64,000 nt of DNA. Origin: Mycobacterium sp. OTB74. GTDB lineage: Bacteria; Actinomycetota; Actinomycetes; Mycobacteriales; Mycobacteriaceae. Both the position numbers and the translations under genes were made by a program. The notes under the pieces were generated by a model that saw only the letters and a program-made list of their open reading frames with translations, had not been told where the DNA came from and did no database searches. This document shows, piece by piece, positions 40,987 to 48,438 of the stretch (the stretch's first letter is position 1; every line of letters starts with the position of its first letter). The stretch covers positions 29,810 through 93,809 of the forward strand of contig NZ_JARXVD010000023.1 in NCBI RefSeq assembly GCF_029892685.1, read 5' to 3'.

Positions 40987-41024
40987 GTGACCCCTGTCAC
41001 GGAGTTTGGTGTGACCCACGTCAC
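40987..41024. promoter_or_regulatory. Two tandem GTGA-N6-TCAC palindromes (CRP-type operators) upstream of mbtH
   Basis: Copy 1 is GTGACCCCTGTCAC at 40987-41000; copy 2 is GTGACCCACGTCAC at 41011-41024. Centres are 24 bp apart. With flanks, copy 2 reads TGTGA-N6-TCACc, nearly the full CRP-family consensus TGTGA-N6-TCACA used by mycobacterial Rv3676-like regulators. They lie in the 170-bp gap between the glycosyltransferase stop and mbtH, the natural promoter region for the 41-kb NRPS operon. A possible -10 hexamer TATGGT (minus strand) lies at 40972-40977, between the sites and mbtH. The palindromes are directly visible; the identity of the regulator is inferred. Confidence 0.6.
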
Positions 41025-41099
41025 CGGCAAGCCCGCGCGGACGTCGAACCAGCAAAGTCGACGGTGCCCCGCTGTTCGAAGGAGCAGCCAGGGCGTGGA

Positions 41100-42368
41100 T
41101 CAACCGATACGCCGCGACCGGGCGAAGTCCTCCAACCAATCGGCAGCGGCTGCGGCGCTCTTGGGGGGTTCGGTAATCCGGACTGCGAGCTCGCCGGCCC
41201 GCCCGACGTAGTCGGGGGCAAGGATGGCGCGTAGGTCGGCGACCAGCGACTCCTCGGTAACGGTTGAGAAGCGCCGGGCAGTACCCACCTTCAACCGTTT
41301 GACCGCAGTTCCGTAGATCGCGTGAACGAGGTCCCAGAATAGAATCAGCTGGGGGACTCCGGCGCGCATGACGATGGGCGTGGTGCTCGAGCCACCGTGG
41401 TGGACGACTGCCCGGCAGGCGGGAAAGACGGTCGAGTAGTTCATGGTGCCGACCACTTTGACGTGCTCGAACTGCGGAACGTTCGTGAAATCGGTGCCGG
41501 CGGCACCAACGAGTGCACGCTCGCCCAGCCGCGCGCAAGCCGCGGCGATCATGGCGATCGTGTCGGCCGGAGATTCCACCGGAATGCTGCCGAAGCCGAA
41601 GAAAATCGGCGGGGTTCCGGCGGCTATCCAGGAGAGGACTTCGTCATCGGTGTCGGCGCCCAACTCCAGCGTCAGAGTCCCGACAAACGGCCGTTGGGCA
41701 TCCCATTGCGCCCATTCGGCCGCGAGGCCCGGAAAACATGCCTCGTCATACGCCTGGATCTCCAGCGACCCGCGTTGGGTGATCCGCCATGGCGCGGACC
41801 GTGTCGCCTTCGGCAGGCCCAGGTCGCGGCGCTGGGTGTCTTCGGCTTTCTTGGTCCCTCGCCACGACATCCACCAGAACGCCCTGACGACCGCTCGGGC
41901 CAGCGGCGCAGGCAGGAATGGAAGGACCCGGCTGTTCGGCCGCAGCGGGAAGTAATGCAACGTGGCGAACGGAATGTCGTAGTGCTCGGCGACGTTGGAG
42001 GCGGCGTCTTCGAAGTTGATCCCGCTGAATATCAGGTCGGCCCCGTCCGCCAACGACATCAACGTCGCGCTCATGTCCTGCCAACCCTGGTACAGGGGCC
42101 CCGATATTTCGCCCCGTGCCCTGGCCATCTCCCGGAGTTTCCACGGGCGGCTGAAGAAGCACGTCCAGTAATCGCGGTGCGCGTCCAGAATCGACCGTGA
42201 GTTCGGCCCGAATCCGACAGTGGCCGGCACGGCAGCCTTGGTGAAGGCGATCAGATCAGGCGGGACCGCCATGCTTACGTCGTGCCCGCGGCGCACCAGC
42301 TCACGGCCGACAGCCGCGGTGGGCTCGACGTCACCGCGACTTCCCCACGTAGCCAGCACAAACTTCAT
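41100..42368 (-). CDS. GT1-family (UGT-like) glycosyltransferase 1, 422 aa
   Basis: Transfers a nucleotide-activated sugar to an acceptor hydroxyl, probably on the lipopeptide (inferred from the locus). It opens MKFVLATWGSRGDVEP and VGRELVRRGHDVSM, the N-terminal signature of mycobacterial GPL glycosyltransferases; the C-terminal donor-binding half has FFGFGSIPV and HHGGSSTTP. Length is usual for the family. The frame is open to 42740, but the homologous start is the ATG at 42368. Unlike the two other copies here, the loop after HHGGS lacks the LPDQ motif and reads FWDLVHAIYG, so the Gln that normally contacts the donor sugar is absent. It lies between the methyltransferase (65 bp upstream) and the NRPS promoter region, same strand. 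Confidence 0.9.
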   Translation of the reverse strand: MKFVLATWGSRGDVEPTAAVGRELVRRGHDVSMAVPPDLIAFTKAAVPATVGFGPNSRSILDAHRDYWTCFFSRPWKLREMARARGEISGPLYQGWQDMSATLMSLADGADLIFSGINFEDAASNVAEHYDIPFATLHYFPLRPNSRVLPFLPAPLARAVVRAFWWMSWRGTKKAEDTQRRDLGLPKATRSAPWRITQRGSLEIQAYDEACFPGLAAEWAQWDAQRPFVGTLTLELGADTDDEVLSWIAAGTPPIFFGFGSIPVESPADTIAMIAAACARLGERALVGAAGTDFTNVPQFEHVKVVGTMNYSTVFPACRAVVHHGGSSTTPIVMRAGVPQLILFWDLVHAIYGTAVKRLKVGTARRFSTVTEESLVADLRAILAPDYVGRAGELAVRITEPPKSAAAAADWLEDFARSRRIG

Positions 42369-42433
42369 CGGGGATGTTCGACCTTTCACTTCCCAGGAAT
42401 GTTCTGCGGACGCCAGGCCCGCACTTCGCAGAG

Positions 42434-43189
42434 CTACCGCTGCTGAGCGGTGCTCATTGCGAGGAATTCGCCGACATACCGGGGTGGCTTCAGGTTGATC
42501 AGACGCGTGCGGTCGGCCTTGAGGTCCTCGTAGGTGAGCGCGGCAACCTGTTTGGGCGTGTACGGCAACGTCGATTCCGGCGTTCCCTTGCGTACGAATC
42601 CGACACCCTGGTCGCACTTGAGCACACCGACCACGAGGTCGGGGCGAGTGCTGCGCAGTTCGACGATGGCCTTCCAGACGTCGCCGTTCCAGATGCCGAT
42701 CTTCAGCAGCCCTGTCTGCTGCGCCATGAACTCGTCCCACGACTCTGCGCGGCGGCCGGCCAACTCGAACGGCGGGTTGCAGTCGTGCAGGAAGATGACG
42801 CCGTCATCCTTTAAATAGCGCACGGTGTTCTCGACGTCGCGCACCACCTGCTCGTAGGTGTGCAGCCCGTCGATCAACGCAACATCGATAGGGTTTTGCT
42901 CCAGCAGCGCTGTCTCATTCTCGAAGAAGGCGTCGCTGGTGGTCTCGAAATACTGCGTGACACGCCCTTTGGCGTTCGCGAGCTCGCGGGTGCGCTCGGT
43001 AAGGCGGAACGCCGGGTCGACGGCGAGCTTCACATCCGCACTGATCCGCTGGAAGGCCTGTCCGCGTGAGACGCCGATCTCGAGGTAGACAGGGTTGGAT
43101 CGCATAGCGAGCGCCTGCCGGACGGCCCTGATCCGGTTCATGCCTGGCATCGCGTCAGCCAGCTCCACCAGACGGCTGTTGATATTCAC
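42434..43189 (-). CDS. SAM-dependent O-methyltransferase (Methyltransf_24-like), 251 aa
   Basis: Class I methyltransferase. Motif I is VYLEIGVSRGQAF, followed by an acidic strand end LAVDPAF; then comes VALIDGLHTYEQVVRD and GVIFLHDCNPP, the DGxHxYE/HDC pattern of metal-assisted O-methyltransferases common in sugar and antibiotic loci. Likely role: O-methylation of a sugar (or of a side-chain hydroxyl) of the glycolipopeptide; inferred from the glycosyltransferase 65 bp downstream on the same strand. Start: the frame extends to an ATG at 43240, but that codon lies inside a perfect palindrome and its leader residues look non-conserved, so I prefer the GTG at 43189; this choice is uncertain. Divergently transcribed from the DUF2505 gene. 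Confidence 0.82.
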   Translation of the reverse strand: MNINSRLVELADAMPGMNRIRAVRQALAMRSNPVYLEIGVSRGQAFQRISADVKLAVDPAFRLTERTRELANAKGRVTQYFETTSDAFFENETALLEQNPIDVALIDGLHTYEQVVRDVENTVRYLKDDGVIFLHDCNPPFELAGRRAESWDEFMAQQTGLLKIGIWNGDVWKAIVELRSTRPDLVVGVLKCDQGVGFVRKGTPESTLPYTPKQVAALTYEDLKADRTRLINLKPPRYVGEFLAMSTAQQR

Positions 43190-43227
43190 GCGACGATCTT
43201 TACCACAAAGGGGTAGTGCTACATGAG

Positions 43228-43251
43228 CGTTTTGACGCACTCGTCAAAACG
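43228..43251. promoter_or_regulatory. Perfect inverted repeat, 10-bp arms and 4-bp spacer (operator candidate)
   Basis: Left arm CGTTTTGACG, spacer CACT, right arm CGTCAAAACG, without mismatch. It sits in the divergent intergenic region, 39 bp upstream of the methyltransferase GTG and 17 bp upstream of the DUF2505 ATG, so a bound repressor (a dimeric TetR-type protein would fit the size) could control both directions. No regulator gene is visible in the window. Confidence 0.6.
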
Positions 43252-43259
43252 GTAAGAAT
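43232..43259 (+). promoter_or_regulatory. Putative promoter for the DUF2505 gene, possibly leaderless transcript
   Basis: TTGACG at 43232-43237 lies inside the palindrome and TAAGAAT at 43253-43259 follows after about 15 bp. A start of transcription 6-8 bases after the -10 would fall at about 43265-43268, on or next to the ATG at 43268. No Shine-Dalgarno sequence is seen before that ATG. The spacing is short and the -10 imperfect, so this is tentative. Confidence 0.35.
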
Positions 43260-43267
43260 AGTCGGTC

Positions 43268-43768
43268 ATGTCGCGTTCATTCGAGATCGTGAGCGAGTCA
43301 GCCGCCAGCGTCGATCAGATTCATGCCGCGTTCAGGCGTGAGGACTACTGGCTGGACCTGATGGGCGGCGACGCCGCGTCCACACTGGATTCACTGGTCA
43401 TCGACGCCGACGGCGTGGTGGACGTGCACATCACGCGACACCTGGGTCGCCAGATCCTGCCGGCTCTGGTTACGAATTTCGTACCCGGCGACCTGAAACT
43501 TCTGTACCACGAGACGTGGCGACAAACCCGCGACGGTCAGTTGCATGGGCAGACCCACGTTTCGGCTTCCGGCGGACTGGGATCGAGCCGCGCGGAGAAT
43601 CGGCTGACGCCGAGGGGCACCGCGTCCCACCTGCGTTCCATCGGAAAAGTGGCGGTCAAAATTCCTTTGGTGGGCGGCACGCTCGAGAAATCGATCAGCG
43701 CGGGTCTGGCAGCGAGCATCCCCGCGACGCTGCGTTTCACCACCACGTGGATCGCCGAACACGCCTGA
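43268..43768 (+). CDS. DUF2505-like (SRPBCC fold) protein, 166 aa
   Basis: Small soluble protein resembling the actinobacterial DUF2505 family, which adopts a START/polyketide-cyclase-like lipid-binding fold; function unknown. It begins MSRSFEIVSESAASVDQIHA, with the HAAF/DYWLDL region typical of the family and a C-terminal amphipathic helix ending in TLRFTTTWIAE. No catalytic motif can be pointed to. Start at the ATG 43268, only 17 bp after a perfect palindrome, so it may be translated from a nearly leaderless mRNA. It is divergent from the methyltransferase and first in the plus-strand group running to the exporter genes. A role in lipid handling is conceivable but not shown by the sequence. 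Confidence 0.8.
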   Translation: MSRSFEIVSESAASVDQIHAAFRREDYWLDLMGGDAASTLDSLVIDADGVVDVHITRHLGRQILPALVTNFVPGDLKLLYHETWRQTRDGQLHGQTHVSASGGLGSSRAENRLTPRGTASHLRSIGKVAVKIPLVGGTLEKSISAGLAASIPATLRFTTTWIAEHA

Positions 43769-43894
43769 AGCGGTGCCGGCGCACTCGAGGACCGCTGATG
43801 CGGGTGCCCTTTCTCGAAACCCCCAGTTATTGACGCGCGCGAATGTAACAATGCCTCGACTCGAAGGATGTCGCCGTTTCAGCAGATAGGTAGG

Positions 43895-43916
43895 TGATCT
43901 TGCGTTGATCTTGCGC
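43895..43916 (+). repeat. 11-bp tandem duplication at the start of acyltransferase 1
   Basis: TGATCTTGCGT (43895-43905) is followed at once by TGATCTTGCGC (43906-43916). The paralogous gene downstream has a single copy (GTGATCTTGCCC at 46229). The insertion puts the ancestral-looking GTG at 43894 out of frame: it reads GTG ATC TTG CGT TGA, and its TGA overlaps the TTG start at 43905. Confidence 0.75.
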
Positions 43917-46106
43917 CAGGCGCAGAGCGTCATCCCTACCGAGAGCGAGCAGACTCGGCGCGCAGCGCAGAAGACCTTCCGCCCGGATATCGAGGGCTTG
44001 CGCGCCGTCGCAGTGACGGCCGTGGTGCTGTTCCACGCCGCAGTCCCCGGCATCGGCGGCGGCTACGTGGGCGTCGACGTGTTCTTCGTCATCTCCGGAT
44101 TCCTGATCACCGGACTGCTATGGCGCGAGGTAAGCGGTACCGGCACCGTGCGGCTTCGCAGTTTCTACGGCGCGCGCGCCCGCCGGCTGCTGCCGGCCTC
44201 GGCGACCGTCGGCGTCATCACCATGATCGCCTCGGCGATCCTGCTGCCGCCGCTGCAGGCTCGCCCCGCCATCAGCGATGGCATCGCCAGTGCGCTGTAC
44301 GTCAGCAATTACCAGTTCGTCATGCGCGGCGTCGACTACTTCGGCAATCATGTGACAGCGTCGCCGTTCCTGCATTACTGGTCGCTGGGCGTCGAGGAAC
44401 AGTTCTACCTGGTGTGGGCGCCCATGCTGCTGGGCGCCGTCTGGCTGATCCGTTTGGCGCGTCGGGCGCGTCAGCGCCCAACAACCGACGCCACCGCCTC
44501 GAGGCGCCCGTTCATCGTGTTGCTGACGCTGGTTGTGGTCGCGTCGTTCGCACTGTCGTTTCTGGCGAGCTACATCGTGCCCTCGGCTGCGTTCTATTCG
44601 TTGCCCACGCGGGCGTGGCAGCTGGCTGTCGGCGGACTGGTCGCGCTGACCGCCGTTCACTGGCAACGCCTTTCACCGCGAATCACCGCAATCATGGGCT
44701 GGGCCGGGCTGGCCCTGATCCTGCTGGCCTGTGTTTGGTTGAGCTCGACCACGCTGTATCCCGGAACCGCAGCTCTGCTGCCCACTCTCGGGGCAGCACT
44801 CGTTATCGGCGCCGGCTGCGCCACGCCGAACCAAGGCGGCGGACGCCTGCTGGGATTGCCACCGATGCGGGCCATCGGCCGCATCTCGTACTCGTGGTAC
44901 CTGTGGCACTGGCCGGTGCTGGTTCTCGCCCCGTTCGTGATGGGCCACCAGATCGGATTGGCAGCCCGCGTCATCGCGGCCCTGCTGTCCGCCGGACTGG
45001 CGTGGCTGACGCTCCGTTACCTGGAGAACCCGCTCCGTTTCGCCCCGAAGATCCACAACTCCGCCTGGCGCAGCCTCGGTCTGGGCGCGGTGGCGACCCT
45101 CATCGCAGTGTGCGTCGGGCTGGGACTCCTCAAGGTGATGCCCACCCCAGTCGGGCACGGCGCGCCTGCGACACCGCTGAACTTCACGGCAGCACCCGTC
45201 CCCGCCGGCGCCCCCATCGACGCCTACGACAGTGCGGTATCCCAGGCCGTCGCCCAAGTGCAGGCAGCGGTCGCCGCATCAGCCGACCTCAAAGCCGTCC
45301 CAGCCAATCTCACACCCCGGCTCGGGGAGGAGTCCGGCGAAGAGAACGGCCTCTTGTTCAACGGTTGCTTGCGCCAGCCGTTCGAAAGCGGGCAGCCCCA
45401 GTGCGCAATGGGCGATACCGGTTCGTCGACAACGGTTGCGCTGGTCGGTGATTCGCATGCGGCGATGTGGACCCCGGCGTTCCAGCAGGTCGCCAGCCAA
45501 CGGCACTGGCGGCTCGAGATGCTGGCCAAGGGCGCCTGCCCGCTGCTGGATCTACCGATCACCAACCCCATGAGCCGCATGGCTGATCACTTCGAGCACT
45601 GTGCGCAGTGGCGCAGCCAGATCGTCACCCGGCTTGAAGCCGAACGGCCCCGGCTGATTGTGCTGAGTCTGTGGCGTGGTTACGGGACTGCGGAATCACT
45701 CTCGGGATACCGGGCGTATGACGCCGCGTGGATCGATGGCTTCGCTCGCCTGGTGCAGCGGCTGCGCGCCACCGGTGCGCAGGTGCTGGTACTCGGTCCG
45801 GTCCCGGATCCGCACGTCCACGTACCGGTCTGTCTGTCGGGATACCTCGATGACGTGCAGGCCTGCACGCCGGCTCGTTCGACCGCGGTGAACCAAGCGG
45901 GCATCGCTGCCGAAGCCGCCGCCACCAAGACCGGCGGCGGCGAATACGTCAGCATCACCGATCTGTTCTGCACCACCGAACGCTGCCCGGTCATCGTCGG
46001 CAACAACCTGGTCTACATCGACGACAACCACATCTCCCTCGAGTACTCACGGTTGCTCGCCCCGGTGATCGCAACACTGGCCGACCGCGCACTCGCTCAC
46101 GGCTAG
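43905..46106 (+). CDS. Acyltransferase 1: membrane acyltransferase-3 domain fused to SGNH domain, 733 aa
   Basis: Integral membrane O-acyltransferase, probably acetylating sugars of the lipopeptide, by analogy with GPL acyltransferases (Atf) of mycobacteria. Residues about 25-400 form the polytopic acyltransferase-3 domain: FRPDIEGLRAVAV, conserved His in VVLFHAAVPG, YVGVDVFFVISGFLITG, FYGARARRLLPA, HYWSLGVEEQFYLVWA, and SYSWYLWHWPVLV near the end. About residues 505-733 form an extracytoplasmic SGNH hydrolase-like domain with LVGDSHAAMW (Ser) and YIDDNHISLEYS (the DxxH block). The start is TTG 43905; an 11-bp duplication has displaced the GTG used by the paralogue. The next gene is a near full-length paralogue, so this is a tandem duplication with diverged partners. 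Confidence 0.88.
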   Translation: MILRQAQSVIPTESEQTRRAAQKTFRPDIEGLRAVAVTAVVLFHAAVPGIGGGYVGVDVFFVISGFLITGLLWREVSGTGTVRLRSFYGARARRLLPASATVGVITMIASAILLPPLQARPAISDGIASALYVSNYQFVMRGVDYFGNHVTASPFLHYWSLGVEEQFYLVWAPMLLGAVWLIRLARRARQRPTTDATASRRPFIVLLTLVVVASFALSFLASYIVPSAAFYSLPTRAWQLAVGGLVALTAVHWQRLSPRITAIMGWAGLALILLACVWLSSTTLYPGTAALLPTLGAALVIGAGCATPNQGGGRLLGLPPMRAIGRISYSWYLWHWPVLVLAPFVMGHQIGLAARVIAALLSAGLAWLTLRYLENPLRFAPKIHNSAWRSLGLGAVATLIAVCVGLGLLKVMPTPVGHGAPATPLNFTAAPVPAGAPIDAYDSAVSQAVAQVQAAVAASADLKAVPANLTPRLGEESGEENGLLFNGCLRQPFESGQPQCAMGDTGSSTTVALVGDSHAAMWTPAFQQVASQRHWRLEMLAKGACPLLDLPITNPMSRMADHFEHCAQWRSQIVTRLEAERPRLIVLSLWRGYGTAESLSGYRAYDAAWIDGFARLVQRLRATGAQVLVLGPVPDPHVHVPVCLSGYLDDVQACTPARSTAVNQAGIAAEAAATKTGGGEYVSITDLFCTTERCPVIVGNNLVYIDDNHISLEYSRLLAPVIATLADRALAHG

Positions 46107-46228
46107 CGGAGGTTCTCGCTCTGCCGCAGCTAATGGGCACGTCCGATTCTCGAAACCACATCTCATGGGTGCATCAGCGTGTAAGAATGCCCCGACTCAA
46201 TTGACGCGTCCGTTTATTAAGAAGGTAG

Positions 46229-48421
46229 GTGATCTTGCCCCACGCCGACAGCCTCAGCGCCACCGAGAGCCAGCAGAATCGGCGCGTAGAGCAGAAAACC
46301 TTCCGCCCCGATATAGAGGGCCTGCGCGCCATCGCGGTGCTGGGTGTGGTGCTGTTTCACGCAGCCGTCCCCGGCATCGGTGGCGGGTACGTAGGTGTCG
46401 ACGTGTTCTTTGTCATCTCCGGATTCCTGATCACCGGGTTGCTTTGGCGTGAGGTGAGCAGTAGCGGCAGTGTCCGGCTGCGCAGCTTCTACGGCGCGCG
46501 CGCCCGGCGATTACTGCCGGCTTCGGCCACCGTCGGCATCATCACGATGATCGCCTCGCTGTTGCTGTTACCGCCGCTGCGGGTGCCGACGGTCCTGTAC
46601 GACGGCGTCGCCAGCGCGCTGTATGTCGGCAACTACTGGTTCATCATCGACAACATCAACTATTTCTCCGACCTGCTGACGCCGTCGCCGTTCCTGCATT
46701 ACTGGTCTTTGGGGGTCGAGGAACAGTTCTATCTGGTCTGGGCGCCATTCATCCTCGGCACCGCGTGGGTCATCCGTCGGTTCCGCCGCAACAGGACGCG
46801 AGCCATCTCGTCGTCGCGACGCCCCTATCTGATCGTCCTCGGACTGGTTGCAGCCGTCTCGTTCGCGTTGTCGCTGGTCATCACCTACGTAGTGCCCGCG
46901 ATGGCGTTCTTCTCACTGCCCACCCGGGCTTGGCAGTTGGCCGTCGGTGGGTTGGTGGCGCTGACCGCTGTCCACTGGCAACGCCTGGCACCGCGCATGG
47001 CCGCCATCGCCGGCTGGACCGGCCTGGCCATGATCGTGATCGCCAGTGTGTGGTTCACCTCGACCACTCCCTTTCCCGGTACCGCCGCGCTGATGCCCAC
47101 CCTGGGCGCGGCGCTGGTGATCGGCGCGGGTTGTGCCACACCGTCGCAGGGCTGCGGACAGTTGCTGGGCACGTCGCCGATGCGGGCGGTGGGCCGCATC
47201 TCCTACTCCTGGTACCTATGGCACTGGCCCGTGCTGGTTCTCGCCCCGTTCCTGCTGGGCCATGCGCTCGGACTGGCCGAACGGATCATCGCGGCCCTGC
47301 TGTCTGCAGGACTGGCCTGGCTGACGCTGCGCTATCTGGAGAACCCGCTGCGCTTCTCCCCGAAGATCCGCAATTCCGCCTGGCGCAGCCTTGGCGTGGG
47401 TGCGGTGGCGACCATCATCGCGGTCTTTGTCGGCCTCGGCTTGATGAAGGTCGTGCCCACCCCAGTCGGCCACGGCGCTCCGGCGTCGGCAGTAACCCTC
47501 AACAATGCGTCGGTCCCCGCCGGTTCGGACATGGCCGCCTATGACGCCGCGGTCAGAGAGACCTTCGCCCAGGTGCAGGCGGCGCTCCCGGCGTCCCTCG
47601 CTATCAGAGCCGTCCCATCAAATCTGACCCCACCACTGACCAACCTGGCCGCCGAACAACAGGACTACACCTACAAGGGCTGTCTGCGCACGCCCTACGA
47701 AGGTGGACAGCCCGAGTGCGCGATGGGTGACACCGCCTCACCCAACACAGTGGCGCTGATCGGCGACTCCCATGCCGCGATGTGGACACCGGCGTTCCAA
47801 CAGATCGCCACCCAACGGCACTGGCGGCTGGAAATGATGGCCAAGGAAGCTTGCGCCCTCAACGACGCACGCTCCGGCGGCACCTTCAGCAACCTGGTCG
47901 AAGACCTTCAGCACTGCCAACAATGGCGCGACGAGATCGTCGCCCGACTCAAGGCTGAGCGTCCCCGGCTTGTCGTCGTAAGTATGTGGCGGGGCTACGG
48001 CACCGACGAAACGATGTCCGGCTTCCGGTCATACGACGCCGGCTGGCTCGACGGCACGACTCAGCTTGTACGGCAACTGCGCGACACCGGCGCACAGGTT
48101 CTGGTGCTCGGACCGATCCCGAGCCCCCATTCCAACGTGCCGATCTGCGTGTCTGGGCGCCTCGATGACGCGACGGCCTGTTCGCTGTCGCGGTCGGCCG
48201 CGGTGAACCAATCGGGTGTGAGCGCTGAAGCCGCCGCGACAACTGCAGGCGGCGGACAGTACGCCGACCTCAGCGACCTGTTCTGCGCCGCGGAACGCTG
48301 CCCGGTCATTGTCGGCAACACGTTGGTCTATCTCGACGTCAGCCATCTGACCCTTCAATACTCGCGAGTGTTGACGCCGGCCATCGCAGCGCTGGCCGAC
48401 CGCGCCCTCGCCAACGGTTAG
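46229..48421 (+). CDS. Acyltransferase 2: tandem paralogue of acyltransferase 1, 730 aa
   Basis: Same architecture as the gene before it. FRPDIEGLRAIAV, VVLFHAAVPG, VGVDVFFVISGFLITG and SYSWYLWHWPVLV are shared; the SGNH half has LIGDSHAAMW and YLDVSHLTLQYS, which keeps the D and H of the last block. Most of the sequence matches acyltransferase 1, with divergence mainly in loops and in the linker around residues 410-500. The two may acylate different positions or sugars (inference). Start GTG 46229; a TTG six bases later (46235) is also possible and has better spacing to AAGG. The 122-bp gap before it repeats elements found before acyltransferase 1 (TGTAAgAATGCC, CGACTC, GGTAGGTGATCTT), so the promoter was copied together with the gene. 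Confidence 0.88.
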   Translation: MILPHADSLSATESQQNRRVEQKTFRPDIEGLRAIAVLGVVLFHAAVPGIGGGYVGVDVFFVISGFLITGLLWREVSSSGSVRLRSFYGARARRLLPASATVGIITMIASLLLLPPLRVPTVLYDGVASALYVGNYWFIIDNINYFSDLLTPSPFLHYWSLGVEEQFYLVWAPFILGTAWVIRRFRRNRTRAISSSRRPYLIVLGLVAAVSFALSLVITYVVPAMAFFSLPTRAWQLAVGGLVALTAVHWQRLAPRMAAIAGWTGLAMIVIASVWFTSTTPFPGTAALMPTLGAALVIGAGCATPSQGCGQLLGTSPMRAVGRISYSWYLWHWPVLVLAPFLLGHALGLAERIIAALLSAGLAWLTLRYLENPLRFSPKIRNSAWRSLGVGAVATIIAVFVGLGLMKVVPTPVGHGAPASAVTLNNASVPAGSDMAAYDAAVRETFAQVQAALPASLAIRAVPSNLTPPLTNLAAEQQDYTYKGCLRTPYEGGQPECAMGDTASPNTVALIGDSHAAMWTPAFQQIATQRHWRLEMMAKEACALNDARSGGTFSNLVEDLQHCQQWRDEIVARLKAERPRLVVVSMWRGYGTDETMSGFRSYDAGWLDGTTQLVRQLRDTGAQVLVLGPIPSPHSNVPICVSGRLDDATACSLSRSAAVNQSGVSAEAAATTAGGGQYADLSDLFCAAERCPVIVGNTLVYLDVSHLTLQYSRVLTPAIAALADRALANG

Positions 48422-48438
48422 TCAACAGGAGGCTCACC

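Noticed and set aside
40930..41538. Upstream extension of the mbtH frame to 278 aa
   Set aside because: The added residues have no homology, overlap the glycosyltransferase gene and span the operator palindromes; MbtH proteins are about 70-80 aa.
42369..42740. Upstream extension of glycosyltransferase 1 to 546 aa
   Set aside because: The extension overlaps the methyltransferase gene out of frame; the family signature begins at the ATG 42368.
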